Of a stretch of DNA of 64,000 bases, positions 15,647-26,000 are shown piece by piece. Numbering within the stretch: the stretch's first letter is position 1; the number at the start of each line of letters is the position of its first letter. The DNA lies in assembly GCA_965243525.1 (NCBI GenBank), contig OZ251568.1, forward strand, positions 124,001 to 188,000, given 5' to 3'. The notes beneath the pieces were generated by a model, which did no database searches, was not told the origin of the DNA, and worked only from the letters and a program-made list of their open reading frames with translations. A program made the position numbers and the translations under genes. Origin of the DNA: WTKD01 sp965243525 (GTDB lineage Bacteria; Spirochaetota; Spirochaetia; WTKD01).

Positions 15647-16591
15647 TTAATTTGCATCAGAAATTGCCCGCGTTCCAATGTTCAGAATATCGTATCCAAT
15701 TATTTTCCAATATCCTTCGCGTTTAAAATAATATCGATACTGTTTTATGCTTTCAAAGGAGGACTGCCGAAAAACCTGTTCTGTTAATACTTCACCATCC
15801 AGGGGCCCATATGCAGTGCTGAGGATCATAAAATCTGAAGGAACAGCGGTGATGTTCTCTTCGATTCGTTGCTCTTGCAAGGTTTTCTTAAACTCGGCGA
15901 GCAGTTTCTGTTTTCCCTCTTCGCTACTGCGGGCATACTGCATTTCCCAACTGGGATTTTGAAGCAGGAGTGATTCCACATCGAGATAGGTAAAAAACTT
16001 GTTCCACTCGCTGTTTTGTCGTGCACGAATAGTATAGGTGATGATCTCATCGGGACGAAGATCTTCTTGCATCAAGACAGTTTGTTTTGCGGCGAGCACC
16101 TCTTGATTTGCCTGTTCCTCGGGAGTAGACCCCGGGCGAATGGCAATCTGCAAGATGTTCGATCGCATGAATTCATTTGCTTCGCCATAGAGATTGGGAA
16201 AAAACATCGCTTGAATGCTGTAGATGCCAATCTCATCAAACTCGCCAAAATCCTGTAGGGAGAGGATCCGCACCAATTGTTCGTTGGGAAGGAGGGTAAG
16301 GTTGCGGTATTGTATTTTTTGTCTGTTTCGCGCGCGGATAAGGGCAATTGGAGCAGATATGAGTCGACCACGCGTGTCACGAATCTGTACATCGAGCGAG
16401 TTTCGCATATCATCAGCAATAACCAAGGTTTCTGTGTCAGTTCCGCTGTTTACAATCCGTAATTCAAGAGCTACATTGCTGCCTAGGTAATAGAGCTCCT
16501 CTTGATAAAAAGAGACCTCGATTCCGATTTCAGCAAAAACAGTTCCTACAGCGCATAACACCATCATCAAAAATAACTGCGTTTTCATCAT
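15647..16591 (-). CDS. Exported protein of unknown function
   Basis: I do not recognise a named family. The 314-residue protein has a signal peptide (MMKTQLFLMMVLCAVGTVFA). The N-terminal ~140 residues look like an immunoglobulin-type beta-sandwich (GSNVALELRIVNSGTDTETLVI, LPNEQLVRILSLQDFGEFDEIGIYSIQA). The second half is helical with charged segments (YARSSEEGKQKLLAEFKKTLQEQRIEEN) and ends in a small alpha/beta part (YRYYFKREGYWKIIGYDILN) resembling NTF2-like folds. It is probably periplasmic. Two adjacent ATGs (16591, 16588) are possible starts. It stands alone between tRNA-Asn and the GLUG genes. Confidence 0.75.
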   Translation of the reverse strand: MMKTQLFLMMVLCAVGTVFAEIGIEVSFYQEELYYLGSNVALELRIVNSGTDTETLVIADDMRNSLDVQIRDTRGRLISAPIALIRARNRQKIQYRNLTLLPNEQLVRILSLQDFGEFDEIGIYSIQAMFFPNLYGEANEFMRSNILQIAIRPGSTPEEQANQEVLAAKQTVLMQEDLRPDEIITYTIRARQNSEWNKFFTYLDVESLLLQNPSWEMQYARSSEEGKQKLLAEFKKTLQEQRIEENITAVPSDFMILSTAYGPLDGEVLTEQVFRQSSFESIKQYRYYFKREGYWKIIGYDILNIGTRAISDAN

Positions 16592-16798
16592 TCAATTATC
16601 GGATTTTCACCAAACAGGCTTAGCTATTTGCCCTCTGCAGAACCTTTACATCGTGCAGGCATCTTACGCATCAATTTTTTTGGGATCCAAAACCTTCTTA
16701 AACTCAAAATCATTGCAGGGATATTTCTATAAATAGACTACTATTTTTTTATATATGTATATATACTGATACTAATACTATACATATTAGGAGGGAAT

Positions 16799-18457
16799 AT
16801 GAAGCGATGTGTACTCATTACGTTTTTAATTTTAGTAATCCTTGGCTGTGAATTTGCAGATCCAGGGCGAGGAGCAGATGATCTGGGTGGAGCAGTAAAT
16901 GGCTCAAATAGTGAAGAAAATGGTAATTCAGGTGCTTCGGGAGCAACTGGTTCGGGAGCAACTGGTTCAACTGGTTCGGGAGCAACTGGTTCAACTGGTT
17001 CGGGAGCAACTGGTTCAACTGGTTCGGGAGCAACTGATGCAGGACAATTTGCATTTGGTGCTTTGCGAGGCGGTACCCATCCGATATCTCAGTCGAGTCA
17101 AGATGGGCTTGCCGGTGCCATTCGAGAAAACTCTGATGGAAGTTTTACCTTGACCAGGAATGTAGAGTTGGATGGATACATTGAACCTCTTCCAATATTG
17201 ACAACGGATTTCGACGGTGGCGGATTCACGATCACTGGGTTGAGGATAGCAAAATACGCCAACTATGTGGGACTTTTTGAGATGATATTCTATGGTGGGA
17301 GTGTGCGTAATCTGACGATTGAGCTTGCTGATGGGACTGAAAATGATCCCAGCATACAAGGAAGACATTTCGTAGGAGCTTTAGCCGGAGTAAACTATGG
17401 AACGATAGATAATGTGAAAGTTCAGCATGGATTTGTGCTTGGCAATGGGTTCGTTGGTGGATTAGTTGGGGCAAATTATAGCAGAATCAACAATGTTCAA
17501 GTAAGCAACAGTGTTAAAGGATATGATGCGGATGCTGGGGGCTTGGCAGGATCTAGTGTAGGTATAAGTGACACTGCTGAAATTAGGAATAGCCATGCGA
17601 GTGGAGATGTTTCAGGTGGTCTTACGATTGGTGGTTTGGTGGGATTTCTTAGAGGAACTATCAAGAATAGTTATGCAGCAGGAACAGTGATCGGTAAAAG
17701 AAATAGAGTTGGTGGATTGGTAGGAAGTGGGCAAGATTTTAGAATTACAGATAGTTATGCAACCGGGGCTGTGACTGGGTTTGGGCAATCTGTTGGCGGG
17801 TTAGGAGGAGAGATGTATGAAGGGACAATCAGTACAAGCTATGCCAGTGGATCAGTCAAAGGAGTAGAATCTCTTGGTGGGTTAGTGGGAACAGGAAACT
17901 ATGACCTTAGTGTTATAAACAGTTATGCAACTGGAGATGTAACTGGTATCGGATCTGCTAAAAACATCGGTGGATTGATAGGGAAGATGAAGCAGGGAAC
18001 GGAGATCAAAAAAAGCTATGCTAGCGGAGCAGTGTCAGGAAGAGAGAATTCTGGTGGCTTGGTAGGATTATTCGATATTGGGTATTATAGTTCTTATAAC
18101 CCACCAGATGGAAAGATCGAAGCTAGTTATTTTGATGCAACAACAACGGGCCGGACAAATTCTGTCGGAGGAGTAGCCGGTGAGAATCGCGATGGAAATG
18201 CTCCTGACTTTCAAACGATTGCAGGGATTGTTACTGTAACTGCATTCTACACCGATCCAAGTGATGGTGATCTAGTAAAAAATGCTGATCCAACAACAGG
18301 TGGTGCAGCTATCACCCAAAGTGATTTTTCTGATGATCCTGCAACGCAAGATATAAATGAATCATGGGACTTTGCTGATAATGCTAGCGATGGCAATGAA
18401 GAAATTTGGCGATGGTTGGGTACTGGTCAGTGGCCGATTCTCAATTGGCAACAATAG
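16799..18457 (+). CDS. GLUG-repeat surface lipoprotein with Gly/Ser/Ala/Thr stalk
   Basis: A strong AGGAGGG site precedes MKRCV. The signal sequence ends VILGC (Cys17), followed by EFAD, a start shared with the two genes downstream. Residues ~30-80 are a low-complexity stalk with GSGATGST units encoded by a perfect 24-bp tandem repeat. From ~85 on, GLUG rungs form a predicted right-handed beta-helix (VGGLVGANYSRINNV, GGLVGFLRGTIKNSYAAGTV, NSYATGDVTGIGSAKNIGGL). The C-terminal tail (TQSDFSDDPATQD, ESWDF, EIWRW, QWPILNWQQ) matches the gene at 13685-15223. A clear hairpin terminator follows. Likely surface-exposed; the ligand is unknown. Confidence 0.87.
   Translation: MKRCVLITFLILVILGCEFADPGRGADDLGGAVNGSNSEENGNSGASGATGSGATGSTGSGATGSTGSGATGSTGSGATDAGQFAFGALRGGTHPISQSSQDGLAGAIRENSDGSFTLTRNVELDGYIEPLPILTTDFDGGGFTITGLRIAKYANYVGLFEMIFYGGSVRNLTIELADGTENDPSIQGRHFVGALAGVNYGTIDNVKVQHGFVLGNGFVGGLVGANYSRINNVQVSNSVKGYDADAGGLAGSSVGISDTAEIRNSHASGDVSGGLTIGGLVGFLRGTIKNSYAAGTVIGKRNRVGGLVGSGQDFRITDSYATGAVTGFGQSVGGLGGEMYEGTISTSYASGSVKGVESLGGLVGTGNYDLSVINSYATGDVTGIGSAKNIGGLIGKMKQGTEIKKSYASGAVSGRENSGGLVGLFDIGYYSSYNPPDGKIEASYFDATTTGRTNSVGGVAGENRDGNAPDFQTIAGIVTVTAFYTDPSDGDLVKNADPTTGGAAITQSDFSDDPATQDINESWDFADNASDGNEEIWRWLGTGQWPILNWQQ
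16949..17035 (+). repeat. 24-bp in-frame tandem repeat (VNTR) in lipoprotein stalk
   Basis: Three perfect 24-bp copies occupy 16949-16972, 16973-16996 and 16997-17020, followed by 15 nt of a fourth. A one-mismatch partial copy lies at 16934-16948. Each unit adds eight residues (GSGATGST), so copy-number change keeps the frame and only alters stalk length. Confidence 0.95.
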
Positions 18458-18483
18458 ATCACTAGAACTATTTCATTCGTACG

Positions 18484-18514
18484 AACAGCTCCTTTCGAGG
18501 GGCTGTTTTTTTTT
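18484..18514 (+). terminator. Rho-independent terminator after GLUG gene
   Basis: AACAGCTCC-TTTCGA-GGGGCTGTT (18484-18507) makes a 9-bp stem with one G-T pair and is followed by a run of at least eight T. It separates the gene ending at 18457 from the next one. Confidence 0.9.
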
Positions 18515-18576
18515 AATTTTTAAATTCCATATTTTTTCCACAGAGTGCTATATTACTGATTAACAGGAGAATAGTA

Positions 18577-20025
18577 ATGAAAATAAAGTTATTATTAGTA
18601 ATTTTGTGTATAGTAATAGCCGGGTGTGAGTTTGGTGATTTAACAACAGAGGCATTTCTTCAATTAGATGTATTGGGGATGAATCAAAATCCAGGCGATC
18701 AAACACCTCCTCCAGAAAATCCGCCCTCTAATCCGCCCTCTAATCCGCCACCGACAGATCCAAAACCACCGCAGTATATATCGATTTTTGATGAAGATGA
18801 TTTTGAACAGGTGCGGGCTGATACAAGCAAGAATTATAGATTGATGAATGACATCATTTTGACAAAGAATTTTATTCCAATTGCAGGGGATGCAGATCCA
18901 ACCACGTCTGATTTTGATGGAGATGCCTTTACTGGGATATTTGATGGAAATGAGAAAACGATCAGGGGATTGAAGATAGACCAATCGGGAAATAGCTATG
19001 TGGGAATGTTTGGAAAGATTGGCTCCGGTGGACTTGTGCAAAAGCTCACCCTTGAACTTGTGTCAGGAAGTGTGCAAAGCCCAAGCGTGCACGGGACGAA
19101 TGGAGTAGGGGCTCTTGCCGGGGTTATTGAGGGTGATGCACGAATAGATTCCGTTGTTGTTAGTGGTGGTTTTGTGTATGGGGAGAACGGCCTGGGAACA
19201 GGAGGTCTGGTAGGTGCGATACTTCCGCAAGGCGTTGGTTCTCTGTTGCAACAGGCAGGTCAACTAGCAAGTGCTGCGTCTAATGTTGAAATTATGCATT
19301 CTCATGCAACAGCAGAAGTGAAAGGACGACAATATGTAGGTGGATTAGTGGGGATCAACACGGGAACAATTGGGACAAGCTTTGCAAGCAAAAAGGTGGA
19401 TGGAATTGAGCATTCAGGTGGGCTGGTGGGGATCAATACGAAAATTATATCACTGAGTTATGCAGTGGGTGCGGTAGGAGGGACAGGAAACAAAATCGGT
19501 GGACTGGTCGGCATCAACACCGGTAGCATTGAAAGAAGCTATGCAAGGGGAAATGTTACCGCAGGAACGGGAACTGATATTGGTGGATTGGTGGGGGAAA
19601 ATAGCAACATCATCAGAGCAAGCTATGCAACCGGAGATGTGGCAGGGGTTAACTATATTGGTGGATTGGTGGGAATCAATAAGGGGAGTATAGCAAGAAG
19701 CTATGCAACTGGAATGATCGTGGCAGGGGATCCAGCAGCTACACCAGGTGGATTGGTAGGACAAGCCGATTCTTCTGATATCAGCGATAGCTATTTTGAT
19801 GCCATCCTCACGACACCGAGCATGCTGTTTTTCTATCCAGGAGCTGGAAATAATCTCGATCTGGCGGGAATTAAAACCTATTTTACAAACCCGACTCTTA
19901 ATCCCCGTCAGGTATACAGAGATACGAGCTATGCGAACATCATTACCCAGGATGATTTTTCAAATTGGAATTTCACAAATATATGGAACCTTACAGATGG
20001 GCAATGGCCTACCCTAAGGCAATAA
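18577..20025 (+). CDS. GLUG-repeat surface lipoprotein with proline-rich stalk
   Basis: AGGAG lies 10 nt before MKIKL. The lipobox is IVIAGC (Cys17), followed by EFGDLTTEAF. Residues ~38-65 are a proline-rich spacer (TPPPENPPSNPPSNPPP). A conserved entry segment follows (ISIFDEDDFEQVRADTSKNYRLMNDI) and then GLUG rungs to ~430 (GGLVGINTGTIGTSFASKKV, GSIERSYARGNVTAGTGTDIGGL, RASYATGDVAGVNYIGG). The tail ends in NFTNIWNLTDGQWPTLRQ, shared with the next gene but not with the first two GLUG proteins. So the four paralogues fall in two pairs by tail. Confidence 0.87.
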   Translation: MKIKLLLVILCIVIAGCEFGDLTTEAFLQLDVLGMNQNPGDQTPPPENPPSNPPSNPPPTDPKPPQYISIFDEDDFEQVRADTSKNYRLMNDIILTKNFIPIAGDADPTTSDFDGDAFTGIFDGNEKTIRGLKIDQSGNSYVGMFGKIGSGGLVQKLTLELVSGSVQSPSVHGTNGVGALAGVIEGDARIDSVVVSGGFVYGENGLGTGGLVGAILPQGVGSLLQQAGQLASAASNVEIMHSHATAEVKGRQYVGGLVGINTGTIGTSFASKKVDGIEHSGGLVGINTKIISLSYAVGAVGGTGNKIGGLVGINTGSIERSYARGNVTAGTGTDIGGLVGENSNIIRASYATGDVAGVNYIGGLVGINKGSIARSYATGMIVAGDPAATPGGLVGQADSSDISDSYFDAILTTPSMLFFYPGAGNNLDLAGIKTYFTNPTLNPRQVYRDTSYANIITQDDFSNWNFTNIWNLTDGQWPTLRQ

Positions 20026-20209
20026 GTCTTGAGGTGCCTAAGCAGAGACTTAGAACAAACATTCTGAACAAAGAAAATCTTCTGTTCAAAAAATTCAAAA
20101 ATTTTTATTTTTCACCGATTTATTAGATGTGGCGACTTTTGTATGTCCAGTAATTAGCTCTGCAAACAGTTGTTTGGCCGTATATACAGTGTATAGTGCT
20201 TCAACAGCG

Positions 20210-20237
20210 TTGTTTTTTGGTGATTTTGTGATATACT
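20210..20237 (+). promoter_or_regulatory. Promoter of the 939-residue GLUG lipoprotein gene
   Basis: TTGTTT (20210-20215), 16 bp, TATACT (20232-20237); a second TATAAT lies at 20240. A conventional leader of ~30 nt with GAGG before the ATG at 20274 follows. Confidence 0.5.
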
Positions 20238-20273
20238 CTATAATATAGAAGAAGGAATTATAGCGAGGTTTCA

Positions 20274-23093
20274 ATGACAAAACAGATAATAGCGATATGT
20301 GCATGCATATTATTCTTCAGTTGTGAATTTGCTGATTTGACCAAGGCGACATTTGCACGCTTGGGTGTGACACGATTAACGTTGAGTGGAGCAGGTGGGG
20401 GGAACGCAAACACGCCGCCCGTTGCAGTTGATGATTTCAAGAGAACTGTGCAAGGTACTGACCTGTCTGTCATGAATCCAAACTTTGGGGTGCTGGGTAA
20501 TGATATGGATGCAGAGCGGGATACACTCATGGTGACCATGCCCCTCCCCACGCCCGCGACCACGCCCTCAACTGCTGAGGGAGGCGAGATTATCTTTGAT
20601 GCGGATGGTACCTACACCTATACACCACTTGCGGGCTTTGATGGGACAGACACGGTGGAGTATACGGTCAGTGATGGTGTTGCCGAAGATACGGCAACAC
20701 TGAGTATTGAAGTAACGCTGAATATGGTGGCTAACACGGCACCTGTTGCGAATGATGACGATAACACCACTGGGCAGGATGTTGAATTATCTGTCACAAG
20801 TCGAACAAATGGAGTGTTGGCCAATGATGTGGATGACGACCGTGATACGCTGGCGGTGACCATGGGCACTGGCCCGACTGATGAGAGAGGCACTATTACC
20901 TTTGCTGCGGATGGTACCTACACCTATACACCGCCTACGGGCTTTGTTGGAACAGACACGGTAGAGTATACGGTCAGTGATAGTATTGCCGAAGATACGG
21001 CAACGCTGAGTATTGAAGTAACGCTGAATATGGTGGCTAACACGGGACCTGTTGCAAATCCTGACACTGCTACTACTCAGCAAGGTGTTGAATTATCTGT
21101 CACAAATCCAAACATCGGGGTGCTGGCTAATGATACGGACGCAGACGGTGATACGCTGGAGGTGACTATGGGCACTGCTGCGAACGGCACTATTATCTTT
21201 AATGTGGATGGTACCTACACCTATACACCGCTTGCGGGCTTTGTTGGAACAGACACGGTAGAGTATACGGTGAGTGACGGTACTGACACTGCTACGGCAA
21301 CGCTGAGTATTGAAGTAACGCTGAATATGGTGGCTAACACGGGACCTGTTGCAAATCCTGACACCAGCAGAACTACGCCGGGTATTATGCTGTCTGTCAC
21401 AGATAGGGCAGATGGGGTGCTGGCCAATGATACGGACGTTGACGGTGATGTGCTGGAGGTGACTATGGGCACTGCTGCGAACGGCACTATTACTTTTGAT
21501 GCGGATGGTACCTACGCCTATACACCGCCTGCGGACCGCTCTATTAGAACAGACACGGTGCAGTATACGGTCAGTGATGGTGTTGCCGAAGCTACAGGAA
21601 CGCTAAGCATTACGATAAACACGCAGCCCGTTGCGAATGATGACACAGATCCGTTAAATGGGGTGCTAGAAAATGATACGGACGCTGACGGTGATCAGCT
21701 GTCGGTGATCATGGGCACTGGCCCGACTGATGAGAGAGGCACTATTACTTTTGATGCGGGTGGTACCTACACCTATACACAGCCTGCAGGTTTTGTTGGG
21801 ACAGACACGGTGGAGTATACAATCACTGATGGTACTGACACTGCTACAGCAACACTGAGCATTACGGTAACACCGCCACCACCACCCTATATACCTATAA
21901 CCGATGCGGCTGGGCTTGCTGCTATTGCAAATGATCTAACGGAAACGTATAAACTAGAGAATAATATTGATTTGACGGGTAATTTTGAACCTATAGGAAG
22001 CCTTAACGCTGCATTTACCGGTGAATTTGATGGAGGTGGACATACAATCAGAGGTCTGCAGATAGATAAAACAAGAGAAAACTGTGTGGGACTCTTTAGA
22101 AAAGTAGGCACTGGTGGTGTGATTAAAAATCTTACGCTTGAACTTGCCAATGGAAATGAACAAAACCCAAGTGTACGAGGAAATCATGGAGTAGGGGCTC
22201 TCGTGGGATGTCTCGAAGACAATGCCAGAGTAGAATCTGTTACTGTTCGTAATGGGTATGTGAGTGGAGGAAACAATGGTCTTGGAGTGGGAGGTTTAGT
22301 GGGAGCGATGCTTCCTCGAAACACTCAACCAAATAGATTAAGGGAGGATTTAACAAGTAAGTCCAACACTGAGATCGCGAATTCTCACGCAGAGGTAGGA
22401 GTAAGTGGACGTCAGTACGTAGGTGGATTAGTGGGAGCTAACACTGGAACTATTGAGAGAAGCTCTGCAACTGGAGTTGTGAAGGCACGTAGAACTTCAG
22501 GTGGATTGGTAGGGATAAACACCAAGGACATAACGCAGAGTCATGCGACAAGAAATGTAAGGGGAACGGAAAGTAAACTGGGAGGGCTAGTTGGAATAAA
22601 CAATGGCAGTATTGAGAGGAGTTATGCAGAGGGAGAAGTGTCTAATGGTGGCGCTGGTACTAGACCCAGTGAAATTGGCGGATTGGTGGGAGATAATAAT
22701 GGTCGTATCGAAACAAGTTATGCAACCGGGAGAGTTGTAGGAGGTAATTATGTTGGCGGGTTAGTTGGAATTAATGATGGTGCTAGTGGGAGCATAGAAA
22801 GAAGCTATGCAACCGGGAGGGTAGATGCAACCAGAAATGATCGTGGTGGCTTATCAGGTTCTAGTAGAGGTAGAAGTATAGCAGATAATTATTTTGATGC
22901 AAGATTAACGGGCCGAGATACTGGAACCCGTACTACCAATAATGGGACCACTCCTTACTACACTCATGGGAATACTGTACATGAGGAAGATCGTAGCACT
23001 GCGCCAATCATTACGGAAAACTCTTTCCAAAATTGGAATTTTAATGATGTCTGGGAAATGACACCTGGCCAGTGGCCCACACATCGTCAATGA
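20274..23093 (+). CDS. Large surface lipoprotein: five Ig/cadherin-like repeats plus GLUG domain
   Basis: The lipobox is LFFSC (Cys17), followed by EFADLTKATF, close to its upstream paralogue. Residues ~45-545 hold five tandem Big_9/cadherin-like domains with the hallmark GVLANDTDADGDTLEVTM, then GTYTYTPLAGFVGTDTVEYTVSDG (the last in the order fragment by fragment). Such domains act as Ca2+-stiffened stalks in bacterial adhesins. A PPPPPY hinge follows, then GLUG rungs (~550-900; GGLVGANTGTIERSSATGVV, GSIERSYATGRV) and the tail FNDVWEMTPGQWPTHRQ. It is the longest-stalked member of the four GLUG lipoproteins. The mfd GTG lies 6 nt beyond its stop. Confidence 0.87.
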   Translation: MTKQIIAICACILFFSCEFADLTKATFARLGVTRLTLSGAGGGNANTPPVAVDDFKRTVQGTDLSVMNPNFGVLGNDMDAERDTLMVTMPLPTPATTPSTAEGGEIIFDADGTYTYTPLAGFDGTDTVEYTVSDGVAEDTATLSIEVTLNMVANTAPVANDDDNTTGQDVELSVTSRTNGVLANDVDDDRDTLAVTMGTGPTDERGTITFAADGTYTYTPPTGFVGTDTVEYTVSDSIAEDTATLSIEVTLNMVANTGPVANPDTATTQQGVELSVTNPNIGVLANDTDADGDTLEVTMGTAANGTIIFNVDGTYTYTPLAGFVGTDTVEYTVSDGTDTATATLSIEVTLNMVANTGPVANPDTSRTTPGIMLSVTDRADGVLANDTDVDGDVLEVTMGTAANGTITFDADGTYAYTPPADRSIRTDTVQYTVSDGVAEATGTLSITINTQPVANDDTDPLNGVLENDTDADGDQLSVIMGTGPTDERGTITFDAGGTYTYTQPAGFVGTDTVEYTITDGTDTATATLSITVTPPPPPYIPITDAAGLAAIANDLTETYKLENNIDLTGNFEPIGSLNAAFTGEFDGGGHTIRGLQIDKTRENCVGLFRKVGTGGVIKNLTLELANGNEQNPSVRGNHGVGALVGCLEDNARVESVTVRNGYVSGGNNGLGVGGLVGAMLPRNTQPNRLREDLTSKSNTEIANSHAEVGVSGRQYVGGLVGANTGTIERSSATGVVKARRTSGGLVGINTKDITQSHATRNVRGTESKLGGLVGINNGSIERSYAEGEVSNGGAGTRPSEIGGLVGDNNGRIETSYATGRVVGGNYVGGLVGINDGASGSIERSYATGRVDATRNDRGGLSGSSRGRSIADNYFDARLTGRDTGTRTTNNGTTPYYTHGNTVHEEDRSTAPIITENSFQNWNFNDVWEMTPGQWPTHRQ
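20401..21880 (+). repeat. Five tandem ~250-310-bp repeats encoding Ig/cadherin-like domains
   Basis: Units begin at about 20415, 20735, 21040, 21340 and 21625. Identical stretches such as GGTACCTACACC with the following TATACA, and whole inter-domain joints (LSIEVTLNMVANT), recur in several units. This suggests recent duplication or gene conversion. Unit five is shorter at its start. Confidence 0.85.
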
Positions 23094-23099
23094 TGAGCG

Positions 23100-26000
23100 G
23101 TGTTGTCTGAGTTGGAGTTTTTTTCAACGAGAGGGCTTGTTTCAGGGCAGCTTCTTGAACACATAGTCAAGGGCTGCCTTGATGGAGCGCCATTGTCGAT
23201 CAATGGTGCAAAAACTTCGTATGCTGCAGTTCTGCTTGCGGCATTGCAGAAAAAGGCAGAGAGGAGGATGCTCTGCATCTGTCCAAACTATACCCAGACA
23301 AGAGCCCTCGTTGAGGATTTTTCTGCCCTTGGACTCTCTGCACAATGCCTGTCCTGGCATCAAACAAAACCATACCAAGCGGTTGCTCCAAGCAGCGCTC
23401 GATTTTCTGAGCGTTTACATGCACTTTTTGCTTTTGCTTTTCAAAATACGATTCTCTGTGTTCCAGCTGATGCAGTCCTGCACGTTGTTCCTCCGCTAAC
23501 TGCCGTGGAACAGCTCTCTCTGAAGCTGCAACTTGGTGATCCTTGTTCACCGACACAGCTCGCTGCAAAATTGGTGGAATGGGGATATACACGAGTATCA
23601 CAGATTCTTCTGCGGGGCGAGTTTTCCTTGCGCGGCGAAATTATAGATGTCTTCCCTCCCTATCGTGACCAACCTATTCGGATCAGCCTTGATTTTGACA
23701 GCATTGAAGCAATCCACGCGCTTGATGTTGAGACGCAACTATCAGGGGATGCTCTCACAGAAACAATGCTTACATCCTGTTCTGAAATACAGTGGACAAC
23801 CAAGAAATTGCAGCTGCTTCAACAGCAATCCTATGCACTTGAACATGATCTGCAAGAACCACAGATTCAAATTGAAGGGGCAGAATACTATGCCTCTTTG
23901 CTCTATCCAGATTCCTATATCGATGACTATCTTGAAAAAGATGATATTCTCGTTCAGTTTGATCCAGCCTTGATCAAGCAGCAAGCCTTGCAGTATCGGG
24001 ATGATTTTCAAGCTGCTCATATCGAATCTGGCACTTTGTTTCCACCCCACGAGGTGATTCTCCGCCAGACCGATGCATTCAAAACACCGACGATTGTCTT
24101 ACATCCAACCAAGGGTGATGCAGGCATAGACCTTTCGGTGCAGCATGTCACGCGATTTTCCGGAAATATTCAGCTTGCCCGCAAAGAAATCGAGCAGCTA
24201 CAAAAAAAGGATTATCGTGTGTATATTCTGACTCGCTCGACAACGCAACAGATGCGATTCCAGCATCTTTTTCCAGACACAGAGGTATACGACAGGGCGT
24301 TACACACTGGATTCATGTTGCCTCAGGAAAAGATTGCGGTTTTCAGTGAAGAAGACATCCTTGGTATTCGCATCCATCCACAAACACAGAATCGATCCAT
24401 ACCGATTCGTTCTTTTTCCGCCATCGAAGAAAACACCTATGTTGTGCATGTGCACCATGGCATCGGTCTCTTCCGTGGTCTAAAGCGCATGCAGGTTGGC
24501 TCTGTTGAGCGAGATTATCTGGTTGTTGAATACGCACAGGAGGATTCGATATTTGTTCCCATCGATCAAATTCATCTGCTCCAGCGATATATCGGGGAGG
24601 AACACCCGAAAAAGGATGTTATCGGTGGGAGCAGTTGGAAGCAGAAAAAAAAGCGTGTGCAAAAAAGTCTTGAGGATATTGCAGATCGTTTGATCAATCT
24701 CCAAGCAGAACGAGAATCGATGGAGGGCTATGCTTTTTCTGCTGACGGTGAATTGCAAGAACTGTTTGAGTCGACCTTTCCTTTTACCGAAACTCCCGAT
24801 CAATTGCAGGCGCTGCAGGAGATCAAGGGAGATATGGAATCAAATCGCCCCATGGATCGTTTGCTCTGTGGGGATGTTGGGTTTGGCAAGACAGAGATTG
24901 CTATGCGAGCGGCATTTAAGGCGGTGATGGATTCAAAACAGGTTGCGATATTAGCTCCTACTACGATTTTGGTTGAACAGCATTATGAGACATTTTCTGC
25001 GAGAATGCAGAATTTCCCCCTGCGAATCGCCATGCTTTCTCGATTTGTGGCCACCAAGGACGTAAAGAAGATTTTGCTTGACCTGCAAGAAGGCAAGGTT
25101 GACATCATCATCGGAACGCATAAATTGTTGCAAGCCTCGGTACATTTCAAAGATCTTGGTCTTATCGTTATCGATGAAGAGCACCGCTTTGGAGTGAAGC
25201 ATAAAGAGATTTTGAAAGAGTGGAAGAAGAATACAGACTGTCTCATGATGAGCGCAACGCCCATTCCTCGCACATTGCACATGTCCTTGATTGAGCTTCG
25301 CCAGATGTCTTTGTTGCGAACCCCTCCGGAAAATAGAAAACCGATCAATACGACTATCGCAAAATTCGACCTCAAGCTAGTGAAGGAGGCAATCGAGGCT
25401 GAGCTCGCACGAGATGGCCAGGTTTTTTTCCTACATAACCGCATTGATTCACTCGAACAGATTCGCCAACTGATTCAGACAGCAGTACCGCAAGCAAGTG
25501 TTGCCTGTGTACATGGCCAAATGCCTGCAGAAAAACTTGAAGAAACGATGTGGAAGTTTATTCATGAACGATACAACGTATTGGTTTCCACTACCATTAT
25601 TGAGAATGGACTCGATATCCGAAATGTAAACACGATTATTATCGATCGAGCTGACATGTATGGGGTTTCGCAACTCTATCAGCTGCGAGGCAGGGTGGGG
25701 CGCTCTGATCGACATGCTTATGCCTATCTGCTCTATCCTGAGAAAAACTATTTAACAGATATTGCCCTGCGGCGATTGGAAGTCCTGCGTGATCATACAG
25801 AGTTGGGCGTTGGGTTTCAAATTGCGATGCACGATATGGAGATGCGAGGAGTGGGTAATGTGGTTGGGAAGGAACAGAGCGGGAATATATATCAGCTAGG
25901 GTTGGAATTATATCTGACCTTGCTCAACCAAGCGGTGCAGCAAAGGCGCAACATGAATACGCAACTTCAACATAAAGAGGTGAACATTGAAATAAAGCAT

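Noticed and set aside
16934..17035. Short direct repeats as a CRISPR array
   Set aside because: Units are contiguous without unique spacers and are coding in frame.
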